The position numbers and the translations under genes are program-made. The notes under the pieces are model-generated. The model saw nothing but the letters and a program-made list of their open reading frames with translations, did not search any database and was not told the DNA's origin. 64,000 bases of DNA from the NCBI GenBank assembly GCA_028693055.1, contig JAQUWD010000002.1, positions 81,019-145,018 of the forward strand, read 5' to 3'. Shown here in pieces: positions 43,279 through 54,041 of the stretch; positions within the stretch are counted from its first letter, which is position 1; each line of letters starts with the position of its first letter. The DNA is from Eubacteriales bacterium (GTDB lineage Bacteria > Bacillota > Clostridia > Christensenellales > Aristaeellaceae).

Positions 43279-45756
43279 TCAGCTTCTGCACCAGCCCTGA
43301 CAAACCCTTACCGTCGCCATAGCGTCCTTGCCATAGGCGTCGGCCTTGATTTGTTTGGCATATTCCTCGTTGAGCACTGCGCCTCCTACCACGATTTTAA
43401 CACCGGGAGCCTCCCGATGCAACAGTGCGATGGTTTCCTCCATGGCGGGTACGGTGGTGGTCATTAATGCGGATAGGCCCGTCATGGGCGCGCGATGCTC
43501 CCGTACGGCGGCTAAAACCGCATCGGGGGCTACGTCTCGCCCCAAATCGATGACCGTAAAGCCGTAGTTTTGCAGCAGCACCTTCACGATGTTCTTCCCG
43601 ATATCGTGCACGTCGCCCTTTACGGTGGCGACCACCACCTTCTTGGCGGGGTCGTCCGCCGCCTTTTCGGGCAGACGGGCGCGGATCAAATCAAAGGCAG
43701 CCTGAGCCGCCGCCGCGCTCTGCAATAGCTGGGGCAGAAATAACGTTCCTTTTTCATACTTTTCACCCACGGCGCTTAAGGCGGGCATCATGCTCTGCTC
43801 AATCACCTTGAGGGGCTCTTCTCCTGCATTTAGCCGTGCCTGCGCCGTAGTGGCTGCGTCTCCGCATACGCCCCGCACAATCGCCGTATATAAGGGATCG
43901 TCCGCTTTGTTAGGGTCTTTCCTCTGGCTCGTCAGCGCATCCAGCGCGGCTAAAGCCTCCGGGCTTTGCTTGCCCATGGTAAAGACGGGAACCTTCGCGG
44001 TCATGGTCATTTGGGGAGCGGCGTTCCCGTAGCCCTCCAAATACCGGGCAAAACCCGGGTCGCGCCCGGCGATAGCCGTCGCGCCGTCAAAGATGGACTT
44101 GCATAGCGTATCTCCCGGATTCATGATCGCCGCATCCAGCCCCTCGTGAATAGCCATCGCTAGCAGGGAAGCCGTAAGCACCGGTCGCTGAGGCAGCCCG
44201 AAGCTGACGTTGCTTACGCCCAGCACCGTCTTTACCCCCAGCTCCTCGTGAAGCGCCCGCGCCGTGCGCAAGGTGACGTTGGCGGCGTTTTCGTTGGTGG
44301 CTACCGTCATGGTCAGCGCGTCAAAAAGAAGCTCGGTTTTGGGAATGCCGTATTTCTCGGCTTCGGTGATGATTTTTTGTGCTATCGCCAGCCGCCCCTC
44401 CGTCGTTTCGGGGATGCCGTCCTCGTCAAGGGTCAGCGCCACCAAAGCGCCGCCGTATTTCGCCGCCAGCGGGAATACCGCGTCCATCACGCTTTGCTTA
44501 CCGCATACGCTGTTGATGAGCGGCTTGCCGCAGTAGCAGCGCAGCGCCGCCTCCAGCGCGGCGGGGTCGCCCGTATCCAGCTGCAAGGGTAGATCGCACA
44601 CCGTTTGCACCGCCTGACAGGCGGCTTTCAGCGTTTTAGGCTCGTCCAGCTCCGGCAGGCCCACATTTAAATCCAGAATATCCGCGCCCGCGTCCGTCTG
44701 AGCGATGGCTTCCCGCAGGAGATAATCCAAATCGTTGGCGCGCAGGGCTTCCTTCATACGTTTTTTACCCGTGGGGTTTAATCGCTCGCCGATGAGCACG
44801 GGGCGTTTTCCTAGCGTCACACTGACCGATCGACCGCTGACCACACACTCCCGCTCCACCCTTCGCTCGATGGGCTGCATGCCTTTGGTGGCTTCCGTTA
44901 GCAGCCGGATGTGCTCCGGCGTGGTGCCGCAGCAGCCGCCGACGCCCCAAACGCCCAGACGGACAAACGCTGCCATATCGGCGGTAAACTCGCTGGGGGT
45001 AGTGGGATAAACGGTTACACCGTTCTGAACCACGGGCAGGCTGGCGTTGGGGCTGACAAAGACGGGCAAAGGGCAGCAGGCAAGCAACGCCTTCACGTTC
45101 TGGGCGATTCCCTTAGGCTCGTGTCCGCAGTTTAGGCCGATTGCATCCACGCCAAGGCCGCAGAGCATGGCGACCGTTCCCGGTAGATCCGCGCCGGACA
45201 GCAGCCGTCCCCGTTGGTCAAAGGTCAGGCTGACCAAGAGGGGCAAAGATACATGAAGAATTTTCATAGCCTCCTTTGCGCCCAGCACACAGGCCTTTAC
45301 CTCCAAAAGGTCGGTCATGGTCTCTATCAAAATCAAATCTCCCCCCGCGTCGATCCCCGCCGCGAAGGCTTGACAGAATTGATGAATCGCATCCTCAAGG
45401 GGCAGATCGCCGTAAGGCTCCGGCAAGCGTCCCAAGCTGCCCATATCAATAGCCGCGTAGCCGCGCCCTGCCTCATTTACCGCTTGCTTCGCCAGCTTTA
45501 CCCCGGCCTGCATACAGGCGGACGCGTCGTCCCCCAAGTGGGAACGAGTCGCGCCAAAGGTGTTGGCGGTAATCACTTGCGCCCCCGCGTCCAAATAGCG
45601 GCGGTGAACGTCCAGCACCTTTTCGGGCTGCTCTAGGTTCCAGCGCTCCGGTCTTTCGCCGCCCTTTAGCCCCATGGCTTGAAGCAGCGTGCCCATTCCC
45701 CCGTCAAAGCGGGCTAGCTCGTTTCCAAACAGGCGGTTCCATTGTTCGTTCTTCAT
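43279..45756 (-). CDS. metH: Cobalamin-dependent methionine synthase, without activation domain
   Basis: This is an 825-aa enzyme that transfers methyl from methyltetrahydrofolate through cobalamin to homocysteine. The homocysteine module (about 10-300) carries the zinc Cys residues in NCGHEP and GGCCGT. The pterin module (about 320-590) has LIGERLNPTGKK and DILDLNVG. The cobalamin cap and B12 domain (about 610-820) have DVHDIGKNI, whose His ligates cobalt. The C-terminal activation domain of classical MetH is absent; it is encoded by the next upstream gene. The ATG at 45756 overlaps that gene as ATGA. It closes the methionine operon. Confidence 0.95.
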   Translation of the reverse strand: MKNEQWNRLFGNELARFDGGMGTLLQAMGLKGGERPERWNLEQPEKVLDVHRRYLDAGAQVITANTFGATRSHLGDDASACMQAGVKLAKQAVNEAGRGYAAIDMGSLGRLPEPYGDLPLEDAIHQFCQAFAAGIDAGGDLILIETMTDLLEVKACVLGAKEAMKILHVSLPLLVSLTFDQRGRLLSGADLPGTVAMLCGLGVDAIGLNCGHEPKGIAQNVKALLACCPLPVFVSPNASLPVVQNGVTVYPTTPSEFTADMAAFVRLGVWGVGGCCGTTPEHIRLLTEATKGMQPIERRVERECVVSGRSVSVTLGKRPVLIGERLNPTGKKRMKEALRANDLDYLLREAIAQTDAGADILDLNVGLPELDEPKTLKAACQAVQTVCDLPLQLDTGDPAALEAALRCYCGKPLINSVCGKQSVMDAVFPLAAKYGGALVALTLDEDGIPETTEGRLAIAQKIITEAEKYGIPKTELLFDALTMTVATNENAANVTLRTARALHEELGVKTVLGVSNVSFGLPQRPVLTASLLAMAIHEGLDAAIMNPGDTLCKSIFDGATAIAGRDPGFARYLEGYGNAAPQMTMTAKVPVFTMGKQSPEALAALDALTSQRKDPNKADDPLYTAIVRGVCGDAATTAQARLNAGEEPLKVIEQSMMPALSAVGEKYEKGTLFLPQLLQSAAAAQAAFDLIRARLPEKAADDPAKKVVVATVKGDVHDIGKNIVKVLLQNYGFTVIDLGRDVAPDAVLAAVREHRAPMTGLSALMTTTVPAMEETIALLHREAPGVKIVVGGAVLNEEYAKQIKADAYGKDAMATVRVCQGWCRS

Positions 45757-46412
45757 ACTTCCTCCCGATATGGACAATTCTTCATAGCGTAGCGTTCGCA
45801 GGCGTGCTCGCCCCGCGCCCGCTCTGGGCAGCTTCCCATAGGTCTAAGGGCGCATAGGGCGGTAATGCTCTTTTCCGGTAGCATCAGGCAGTCCGCCGTA
45901 AGGCGAACGCCAATGCGCCAGCATTCCAGCGCCTCGGTTAGGGGGCGCTGATAAGTAAGGGGAACGTCGCCATAGCCGGGGCTGAACCGTGGAGAAAGGA
46001 CAAGTCCCTCCTCCCGAAGTCCCTCGTTTTCCTCTGCCATCCATTGGCTTAATTGTTCGTCCACGTAGGCTGAGGCAAAAGCGCCTATGGCTGCGCCCAA
46101 GGCCGGGTCGGTCAGCAGACGGCGTTTCACCAGTCGGTCCGCCTCGCCGCCTAGCGTAATGAGTACGGCTAGCCCTTCCGTCGCTCCCGCGAATAGCCGA
46201 CAAAGCTGAACGCTGGCTAGCGGCGGCAGGCAGCCCAGCACGAAGCGCTCCTGCCCAATTTCAACGGGGAAACGCTTTTTGCGCTTTCCCAGCGAGACGG
46301 CGGGCAGCGTCTCCGCTTCGGCTCTTAGCAGCAAAGGCCGAAGAGTCTCTGCGTCGTCGACGGTTTTCGCCCCAAGGTAACGGGCGGCGCAGCGGAATAC
46401 AGCTTCCTTCAT
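45753..46412 (-). CDS. Methionine synthase reactivation-domain protein
   Basis: This 219-aa protein matches the stand-alone activation domain that uses S-adenosylmethionine to re-methylate oxidised cobalamin on a split MetH. The SAM-site motif RFSPGYGDVPL is clear, with LPEKSITALCALRPMGSC downstream and a Cys-rich end (CERYAMKNCPY). The ATG at 46412 overlaps the metF stop by one base (TGATG). It is translated just ahead of metH. Confidence 0.9.
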   Translation of the reverse strand: MKEAVFRCAARYLGAKTVDDAETLRPLLLRAEAETLPAVSLGKRKKRFPVEIGQERFVLGCLPPLASVQLCRLFAGATEGLAVLITLGGEADRLVKRRLLTDPALGAAIGAFASAYVDEQLSQWMAEENEGLREEGLVLSPRFSPGYGDVPLTYQRPLTEALECWRIGVRLTADCLMLPEKSITALCALRPMGSCPERARGEHACERYAMKNCPYREEV

Positions 46413-47275
46413 CAAGCAATGATTCCTTCCAGATTGTGCAGTATGGCGGCGGCAATCTCCGGGCGGTTCATGGTATAGAGGTGGATATGATTGACGCCGT
46501 TGGCGATTAGATCGATGATCTGATCGGTAGCATAGGCGACCCCTGCTTTTTCCATGCTGAGGGGGTCTCCGCCAAAGCGGTCGATAATGGCCTGAAACCG
46601 GGGCGGCAGTGTCGCGCCGGATAGAGACACGATCCGCTTGATCTGCTTGGCCCGCACCACGGGCATCACGCCCGCCGCCACCGGGATGGTAATGCCCTTT
46701 TACAGCGCACGGTACAGGAATTGATAGAGCACGGTATTATCAAAGAACATCTGGGTGGTCAAAAAATCCGCGCCCGCGTCCTGCTTCTTTTTCAGGTAGA
46801 CAAGGTCGCTGTCTCGGCTGGGCGCTTCGGGGTGCCCCTCCGGGTAGCAGGCTGCGCCTACGCAGAAGCCGCCCCGCCGCTTGATGGCTTCGATTAACTC
46901 CGAGGCGTGAAGAAAATGATCGCTGCCGGGAAATTCGCAGCCCTCGGGAATGTCCCCCCGCAGAGCCAACACATTTTCAACGCCCGCCGCCTGTAAATCA
47001 TTAAGCACCTGTTTCACCTTGGTTTTGGGGCTGTTGATGCAGGTCAGATGGCTTAGGGCGGGTACGCCCATGCTTTGCACGTACTCGCTCATTTCTTGGG
47101 TAAAACGGGGGGTGTTCCCCGCCGCGCCGTAGGTGACGCTCACGTAAGCCGGGCGGAGCCGGGTCAGGGCCTCCACCACCTGCTTGACCTCCTCCACCTT
47201 GGAAAACTCCTTGGGCGGAAAAATTTCGCAGCTCAAATGAGGCTTTTCAGCGGTAAACAATGTGGAAATCATCAT
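46412..47275 (-). pseudogene. metF: 5,10-methylenetetrahydrofolate reductase, interrupted by in-frame TAA
   Basis: The enzyme would make 5-methyl-THF for MetH. The first 191 codons (47275 to 46703) cover CEIFPPKE, VSVTYGAAGN, NVLALRGD and DFLTTQMFFDN. Then TAA at 46700-46702 stops the frame, and the same frame continues without shift with KGITIPVAAGVMPV and on to NGVNHIHLYTMNRPEIA, finishing at 46412. Total length is 287 codons, normal for MetF. A single base change from CAA (Gln) or GAA (Glu) would restore it. The start overlaps the metA stop as ATGA. Unless read through or a sequence error, this copy is inactive or makes only fragments. Confidence 0.9.
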
Positions 47276-48210
47276 ATTCGGTTTTCCTCCCTGCCGCTGA
47301 GCCTTTTGAGCTCAAAGGGCGTTTCCTGATAGACGAAGTAGTTTAGCCAATTGGCGAACAACAGATTAGCATGGCTATGCCAGCGCAGCGGGGGCAGCTT
47401 TTCCGGGTCGTCCCCGGGAAAGTAATGCTTAGGCTTTTCAATGGGCAGACCCTTTTGTACGTCCCGGAAATACTCTCTGGCTAAGGTGTCCCGGTCGTAC
47501 TCGCTATGGCCGGTGGCAAAAACCCTGCGCCCGTCGATGCTGCGAGCCAGCGCTACGCCGGTCTCGTCGCTTCGGGCCAGCACCACCAGCTCCGGGCAGG
47601 AGCGCAGGGCCTCCTCATCCACTTGGGTATGGCGGCTCATGGGTACGGTAAACACATCGTCAAAGCCGCGCAGCAGCTTATCCCGACGGTCGGTGAGCAG
47701 CGTATCGAACACCCCGAAGAGCTTTTTTGACAGCGCATATTTTTGGATACCGTAATGATAGTATAGCCCGGCCTGGGCTGCCCAACAGATGTACAGCGTG
47801 CTAAAGGCGTGGCTGTCCGCCCAGTCCATGACCTGCTTTAGCTCGTCCCAGTAAAGCACGTCCGAAAAATCCATCTGCTCTACGGGCGCGCCGGTAATGA
47901 CCACGCCGTCGAAGTAGTCGTTTTGCACATCTGCGAGGGTACGGTAAAACAGCTTCAAATAACCCTCGTCGGTATTCTGGCTTTCATAGGTGCCGGTGCG
48001 CAGCAACGTAATCTCCACCTGCAAGGGCGTGTTGCCGATGAGGCGCAGCAGCTGTGTCTCCGTCTTTTCCTTGGTGGGCATCAGATTGAGAATGGCGATT
48101 TTCAGCGCCCGGATATCCTGTGCGGCGCTTCGCTTCTCCGTCATCACGAAGATGTTTTCCTCGGTGAGCACCTTGGTAGCCGGTAGCGCGTCGGGAATCT
48201 TGACTGGCAT
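47272..48210 (-). CDS. metA: Homoserine O-acetyltransferase (MetA type)
   Basis: This 312-aa enzyme activates homoserine for methionine synthesis. The catalytic Cys is C142 in ICWAAQAG, with His/Glu in FATGHSEYD. Residue 111 is Glu (GAPVEQM), the position that in studied MetA proteins selects acetyl-CoA, whereas Gly favours succinyl-CoA; acetyl use is therefore predicted. The start has a GGGGGAG site. It is the first gene of the met operon, with its own promoter 36 nt upstream. No S-box or other riboswitch fits in this short leader. Confidence 0.94.
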   Translation of the reverse strand: MPVKIPDALPATKVLTEENIFVMTEKRSAAQDIRALKIAILNLMPTKEKTETQLLRLIGNTPLQVEITLLRTGTYESQNTDEGYLKLFYRTLADVQNDYFDGVVITGAPVEQMDFSDVLYWDELKQVMDWADSHAFSTLYICWAAQAGLYYHYGIQKYALSKKLFGVFDTLLTDRRDKLLRGFDDVFTVPMSRHTQVDEEALRSCPELVVLARSDETGVALARSIDGRRVFATGHSEYDRDTLAREYFRDVQKGLPIEKPKHYFPGDDPEKLPPLRWHSHANLLFANWLNYFVYQETPFELKRLSGREENRI

Positions 48211-48245
48211 CGAAATCTCCCCCTTGCATCACGTTGGTTGAAACG

Positions 48246-48274
48246 ATAGTAGCAAATCGGGGGAGACAGGTCAA
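48246..48274 (-). promoter_or_regulatory. SigA-type promoter of the methionine operon
   Basis: On the minus strand, -35 TTGACC (48269-48274) and -10 TACTAT (48246-48251) have a 17-nt spacer. The leader to metA is only about 30 nt. A tandem GAAAGATATG repeat (48310-48319, 48321-48330) lies upstream. Confidence 0.7.
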
Positions 48275-51200
48275 GGGCAGGGAGGAAAAATGCAAAGAGA
48301 AACCAAGTCGAAAGATATGGGAAAGATATGCTATTTCTTCAGCTTTATGTATTGATGAATTCTTCCTTGTAGTACCGCGTCAGTCGTGACTTTTTGCTTC
48401 CGTTTTTTTGTAAGATCAAGCGACTGTTTGACAACATTCATCGTTTCGTTGTGATAATAGGACGGATCTAGGATATCATACAGTCCCTTGTTTTCATCGT
48501 AACCTATTACAACGACGCAATGGTTGCCTGCGTACCATTCTGTTATAACATTACCGTCCTTATCTGCTGTTTTTCGTGAAAATAGCAGTTATAGTCGTTT
48601 ATGTACGCGTCACTTTCCCTAACCCCTCCGTTTAGTAACATCTGTCCAGGCAGTAAATCAATACCCAAGGAGGAAAGCGCCATGGACGCCGAACTAATGA
48701 AGCAGCCGTACTTTGAATTCAAAGTATACTTTTTATCATCTTTGGTGTACTCCCAAAATGCTGGTAAATAGTTATCAACCGTGCTGTTTTGCGATATGTA
48801 GCGAATTTGATTCGGCTGAAGCTCCGTTGTATGATAGACGACCGTCCGCTCCTTGCTGGGGGGTATCGTTTCGTCTTTTTTCGAAGCGTCGTGAATAAGC
48901 AGCGTTACTGTTTTGGTTCGCGTTGAATACGTTCTTCCCATCCGTATGCGGTACTGGAGGGACAGGGTTGCGCTGGACGGCTGGGTCCCATCACAGCGCA
49001 GCGTTACAGCCGTCGCCTTGTTTGGGCTCCCGGAGGCGGGTGAAACCGAAAGGGTCTTCGAATCGGTGGAAAGCGCCCAGTCGTAGGGCGAAAGCACATA
49101 AATCTTTTTCGTGGTTCCCGTCGTCAATTCCAGCGTGGAACCGATGGGTGTGCGTCCATCCTCGTCCAAAAGATAGATGATCCGATCCAGCGCCTTCTGC
49201 GTCACAGTGAGGGTTGCTTTCGCATAGCCGTTGGAAAAGGTGATAACGCCGGTTCGCTTGCTGTAGCCGCGGTTGGGTTCGGCTCGCACGCCCACACCGA
49301 TGTTTTTACCCTCGTTTCCGCCAGTGTCGGTGATATAAAGCCACCCCGGCTTGTCGGTAACAGACCAGCCATCGTTAGCGGATAGCTTTAGCAGCAACAT
49401 GCCGTCCTCATTCCAGTCGATATCCCATGTACTCCTTGAAAGGCTGATATCGGGAATTGTTGCCATCTGGCGTAGGGTAATCTGAAAGATCGTGTCGCCC
49501 GCCTTTAATGTGAGCAGCTGCTCCCGTTGGCTGAAGGTTGAGTTATCGTACAGCTGGAATACGGCGTTATATTGCAAGCCGCTGCTTCTAAAATTTTTAC
49601 GGGCGAAAAGCGTCTGGCTTAGCCAGCCCGGGAAGCTTGTGGTTACGGAGCAGTCGGTGCTGGCGGTAATCGAAAGGGAAACCTTCTGCATCGCGTTTGA
49701 CAATTCCAGCACCTGACCGTTGGTCAAGGGCGTGCCGCGGTCGTCCCAATATACGTCGATGCTGTCGGACAAGGCGGCAGCCTCCTGCGTTACCGCGACA
49801 GAAACCGTCCTGCCGTTGCAGGTAAAGTCCACGCATCCCTTTCGCGGCGCGCCCGTGTCGTTGTCCAAGCAAAGGACGCTGAGATTAGCGTTTCCTGTGC
49901 TGCTGATTTGGGCGGTGTGATTCGCCGACGGTAAGCCAATCAGCAGCCAAGCGCCGCCGTCATCGCAGAAGCACTTTGCGCTCCAAGCGCCGTCAGCTGA
50001 AAGCGTAAGGGCTTTGTTGCTTCCCACCGCGCTGAAAGATAAGCTGGCAGGGGAGACGGACAGGCTGCTGCCTGCCTGCTCCACCTTCAATACGGCGACA
50101 TTCCCCGCAAGGTCCTTGAAGGTGACGCTTCCGGATCGGTTGCTAGCGGAGCTGTTAGCCATGCAGCGAACCTTGACCGTAGCGCAGCCCTCAGCGGTAA
50201 GTGAGGAAAGCGCAATCCATGGGTCGCTACAGACAGCCGACCATTGACCGGACGCTGTTACCGCCACCTGCTGAATCTGGTCGCCGGGCGATGGAAAGGA
50301 AAGCTGTGTGGGCGACAGGCTAAGGGTCTGCGCAAGGCTTCGCGTCACACGAACCGTTGCGCTGGCGCCGCCTTCCGCGGTGAATACCACCGCGCCTTCG
50401 GAGGACGCGGCGGCGCTTGCGGTACAGCGAAGCCGGATAGCGGCGCTGCCGCTGCCGCTGTGCTTGCGGGAGCCGTCCCCGAAGGTCAGCCATTCGCCCC
50501 CTGTGCATTCCGCCGACCACGGGCCGTTGACGGTCAGCTGAATATCCTGTTCCCCCTCCTTCGTAAACGTAACAGAGGAAGGCGACGCGGATATGCCGCT
50601 TCCGACCCCGGCTTGCGTAACGCGAAGGGTGACGGTATCGCCCGTTTCCGTTGAGGTGACGGTAATATTCGCGCTCCGTTCTGCGCCGGCGTTTTCTGAG
50701 ACTCGCACCAGAAGGGAGGCGTTTGTGCTGCCGCTAGTGGAGTACACGCTTAACCAAGCGGCGTCGCTGGCGGTTTGCCATTCGTCGTTTGAATAGAGGA
50801 GCACTCTGCCGCTGCTGCTTTGGGAGGGGAGGCTCAGTGTGGAGGTTTCAAGAAAAACGCCCTTGTTGGAGCTGTTTCCATACTGATAGTAGCGATACCA
50901 TAAGCTGGAGCCTTGATCGTTTGTCACCTCGATAAATCCGGTGCGACCACCCGACGGGTTTGGATCCGTGCGCAGACAGATGATTGTGCTTCCGTTTCCG
51001 CTCAGGGTGGATATGCCTTCGCCATCGTTGGTTAGATTCATTCGCAGCCATCCCGCTTTTGAGGACGCCGTCCATGGACCTTGAGCGTTGATCCGGAATG
51101 TATCGCTGCTTACCCAATCGAGCGAGAAACCGTAAGGACTAGCGCTTTGCGTAATCGGGATTTCCTGTTCATGCTTACCGTTTTTCACGATCAGGGTTGC

Positions 51201-53045
51201 CTTGCGGACTGTAGACGTATTGTTTTCCAGTAGGCTTATGCAATAATAGCAAGCAGAATATCCTGCATCCGTAACGGGAAAATCAGTTTCTTTGCCACCG
51301 GCCTGTACGCTGCACCATTCGCTGGAATCGTTGCTTTTCAGCTGAATAGACCATACTGTGCTCGAAGGAGCGTTTATCACAATCGGGATTTCACGCTACG
51401 CTTCGCTGCCAAGTGTGATGCTGCTAGGCTCTACCTGTACCACGTCCGCATCGTTTGGGTCGCTTTTCGTGACCCAAACAACCAAAGACCGGGTAGAAAG
51501 CGGCACCCTAGCCCAGCGACTTATACTGGTGTAGCCCATGATGGTTTCGCGGACGTCGAAATGATTGTCCTGAGGATAGGCGCTTCCGGCCTGCAGATAG
51601 ATATCCCCTTGCGCCGGATAGAATAGGCTATTCACGTCCTCTGAGGATTGCAAATTTTGATAGGCAACCTTGGCGTTTTCTGTTTCTACGACTTGCCCTG
51701 TAACCACGTCGGTGTAGACAAGCTCAATCGTGCCCTCGTACGAGTACATCTGATGAACCAACACGCGCACAGGAACGGATGGATCGGCGGGAAAACACAA
51801 ATCCGTGCCTTGCATAACGGGCTGCTGCCGCAGATAGTAACAGGAGGACGGCGCATTCAAGCGAAAGTCGTTGCAGGGAAGCCGCAGGGTTTCCCCGTCC
51901 CGATAGGAAAGCGTGATGGTTTGTGAATCCAGTACAGCGCCCGATTGATCGTCAACATATTGAATGGTGAACGCGCCCTCCTGTAGCGGCTCTAAAACCT
52001 TGATGCGGATGTTGCTCTCAAGGCCTAAGGCTATTGTGACAGTCGAGTTTTCCACCGCGTACGAGCGTAGATCCCTATTCAGCACACTCACGCCGCTAGT
52101 GTAGGAGGGGTAATGGGACAGGGCGGGATAGGCGCTTCCATAAAGCCCCTTCACCCCGGTCACGTCCTCCTGCCGTACCACAGTTTCCTCCTGCGTGGAA
52201 CCATTCACCGTATAGTAATCGATATGATAATTGAAATAGTTATCGCCTGCGCATATTTCATTCTGCGCGTCTACCAAAAACGGATCTGTAGAATGCCCTC
52301 CATTTTTTTGGAGAATGATATCGGGCGCGATCATTTTTGCGGGCCGGTACCCTATGGGGATTTGGCGAACCAGAGCCGATAGGTTCAGCGTAACCCGTTG
52401 CCCCTCAAAGCCTGATACTTTTTCCTGATAGGTCGCAAGAGATGTAGTACCGCTCACATTGACGTATATAATTTCGGTGGATACGTCGACGTTGCTGATA
52501 TAGTAGCCAATCTCTATCTGGTATTCGGCTTGTTCATCTGTTCCAAGCGTGTCAAGCTTGCTCCATTCGTCTTGGGAGAGAACCTGATAGCCTTCGGGTA
52601 TTTGAGTCTCCACCATATTTTTGGCCACTTGCGTTCCCTGGGCGACGGCGCTTCGTGAAACCCAAACGGATTTGAGCACGCTTCCATCTATAGCGTCGAC
52701 CAGTGTGACCAAGACGGTATCGCCGTCGCCCGATAACGCGCTGATGGGCGCGGCTGGGGCGCTGAACAAAAGCATGGCCATTTCCAGCTTCATTTGCTCT
52801 TTAGGCGGCTCCTCTAAGGAGACGTCTGCCGCCAGCGCGTAATAGAGCTTGCCCTCGCAGTTTACAATATACCAATCGGGATTTTCCGGCGCGTAGCCCT
52901 GTAGCGCTAGCTCCATTCCCTGCTCGGAAAGAATGATATGCTCGGGCGCGTCGAGGGAGGAGGACGAATACAGATCAACGCCTAGCGCTCCCGTGAAGCC
53001 GCGGGTAGGCCCAGCCTGCGTATCTTGTCCATCCTGCTGGACGGA

Positions 53046-53279
53046 GGGGGTTTCTTCGCCCGACTGGTCTTTCTGCTCAAGAGTGGAGGTTCCTTCGCCC
53101 TTCTGCTCTTTTTGTTCAAGGGTAGGCGTATCTTCGTTTGATGGCTCTTCTTGTTCAAGAGTGAGCGTTCCTTCGCCCGACTGGTCTTTCTGCTCAAGAG
53201 TGAGCGTTTCTTCGCCCGACTGGTCTTTCTGCTCAAGGGAGGGTTCTTCTTTGCCTGTCTGCTCTTTCTGCTCAAGGGA
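53046..53279. repeat. 39-bp tandem repeats encoding a Glu/Gln-rich linker
   Basis: Six imperfect copies of a 13-aa unit (TLEQKDQSGEETP and variants) form the linker after the first SH3-like domain. They lie in coding sequence and likely act as a flexible cell-wall spacer. Confidence 0.85.
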
Positions 53280-53612
53280 GGGCGTTTCTTCTTCCATCGT
53301 TTTTTCCGGCTCGGGAATCGCTGCGGGACGGCTGATACGCTGTAGGCTAATCGATTGAGCTGGCACATACCACTCGCCGCCCTAATATCAAGTTACATAC
53401 CATGTTTCTGCCGCATCCCCATAACCGGTTAATTGCAGCTCTTCATATGGCGAAACATTTACTTTTTGATCGGTGCTTAGATCCATACGATCATATAGTA
53501 CGGCCCCGTTTTGGTCAACCCAGCCGGAGCAGGGAAAGGGCGACTCTTCCGTCTCTTCGAAAGTCTCTTCAAATGTCTCTTCTTCGGTAATGGTTAACTC
53601 CGTATTTGTAGT

Positions 53613-53864
53613 ACTAGGCGTTTCCTGCGTAGGCGTTCCGTCGGTCTGTCCGTTGCCTGTAGACTGTGAAGATTGCTGCGTTACTTCCTGCGTCAGTGCT
53701 CCGTCGGTCTGTCCGTTTTCGGTAGGCTGCGAGGATTGCTGCGTTACTTCCTGCGTAGTCGTTCCGTCGGTCTGCCCGTTTTCGGTAGGCTGCGAGGATT
53801 GCTGCGTGAGTTCCTGCGTAGGCGTTTCGTCAGCATATCCGTTTTCGGTTGGCTGCGAGGATTG
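53613..53864. repeat. 63-bp tandem repeats encoding a Ser/Gln/Thr-rich stalk
   Basis: Four copies of a 21-aa unit (QSSQPTENGQTDG plus a TQEVTQ-like end) follow the signal peptide. The copies are close to identical at DNA level, so the number may vary between strains. Confidence 0.85.
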
Positions 53865-54041
53865 CTCCGTAGCTTTCTTGGTTGGACCGATTACGATCGT
53901 GGGCTGCTGTTTTTCATTTGCTTCAGCAGAAACTCCGTATATCAACGTTGGCATGCAATGAAAAACCATTGCGATGGTCAGCAATCCTGCGCTTATTTTT
54001 TGAATACGACTAGACATCGCAGCCACAACCTTCTCTTTTCG

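Larger units (their letters stand above)
48331..54017 (-). pseudogene. Giant secreted SH3/BACON/C39-like surface protein, interrupted
   Basis: Three ORFs are in one frame and form one gene of about 1,895 codons. Order: signal peptide (residues 1-31), four 21-aa Ser/Gln/Thr repeats, a first SH3-like domain, a Glu/Gln-rich linker of six 13-aa repeats, a second SH3-like domain (YIVNCEGKLYYALAADVSLEE), a region of about 500 aa with MucBP-like strands, about eight BACON-type Ig domains (W-x-x-x-S/D patterns), and a C39-like cysteine peptidase (KYGCFISSASMAL; AGNHCVVVIGYD, DPSY). Stops: TGA 53388-53390 and TAG 53382-53384 inside the first SH3 domain, TAG 51396-51398 in the first BACON. A 1-nt shift occurs in an A5 run (48570-48574) just before the catalytic His. 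The ATG at 54017 lies behind AGAAGG. It follows a membrane-protein gene and is probably degenerate or a sequence artefact. Confidence 0.85.

Noticed and set aside
48211..48330. SAM riboswitch upstream of metA
   Set aside because: The distance from the promoter to the start codon is about 30 nt, with no S-box-like structure.
48570..48574. Programmed -1 frameshift
   Set aside because: The run has only five A and no in-phase X XXY YYZ heptamer; with three stops upstream, a simple indel or error is more likely.
46700..53390. Stop-codon reassignment (TAA/TAG as Gln)
   Set aside because: Most genes in the window end properly with TAA, TAG or TGA at expected lengths.
53046..53864. Regular short repeats looking like a CRISPR array
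   Set aside because: Repeats are in frame (13 and 21 aa), contiguous without spacers, and encode a stalk; no cas genes.
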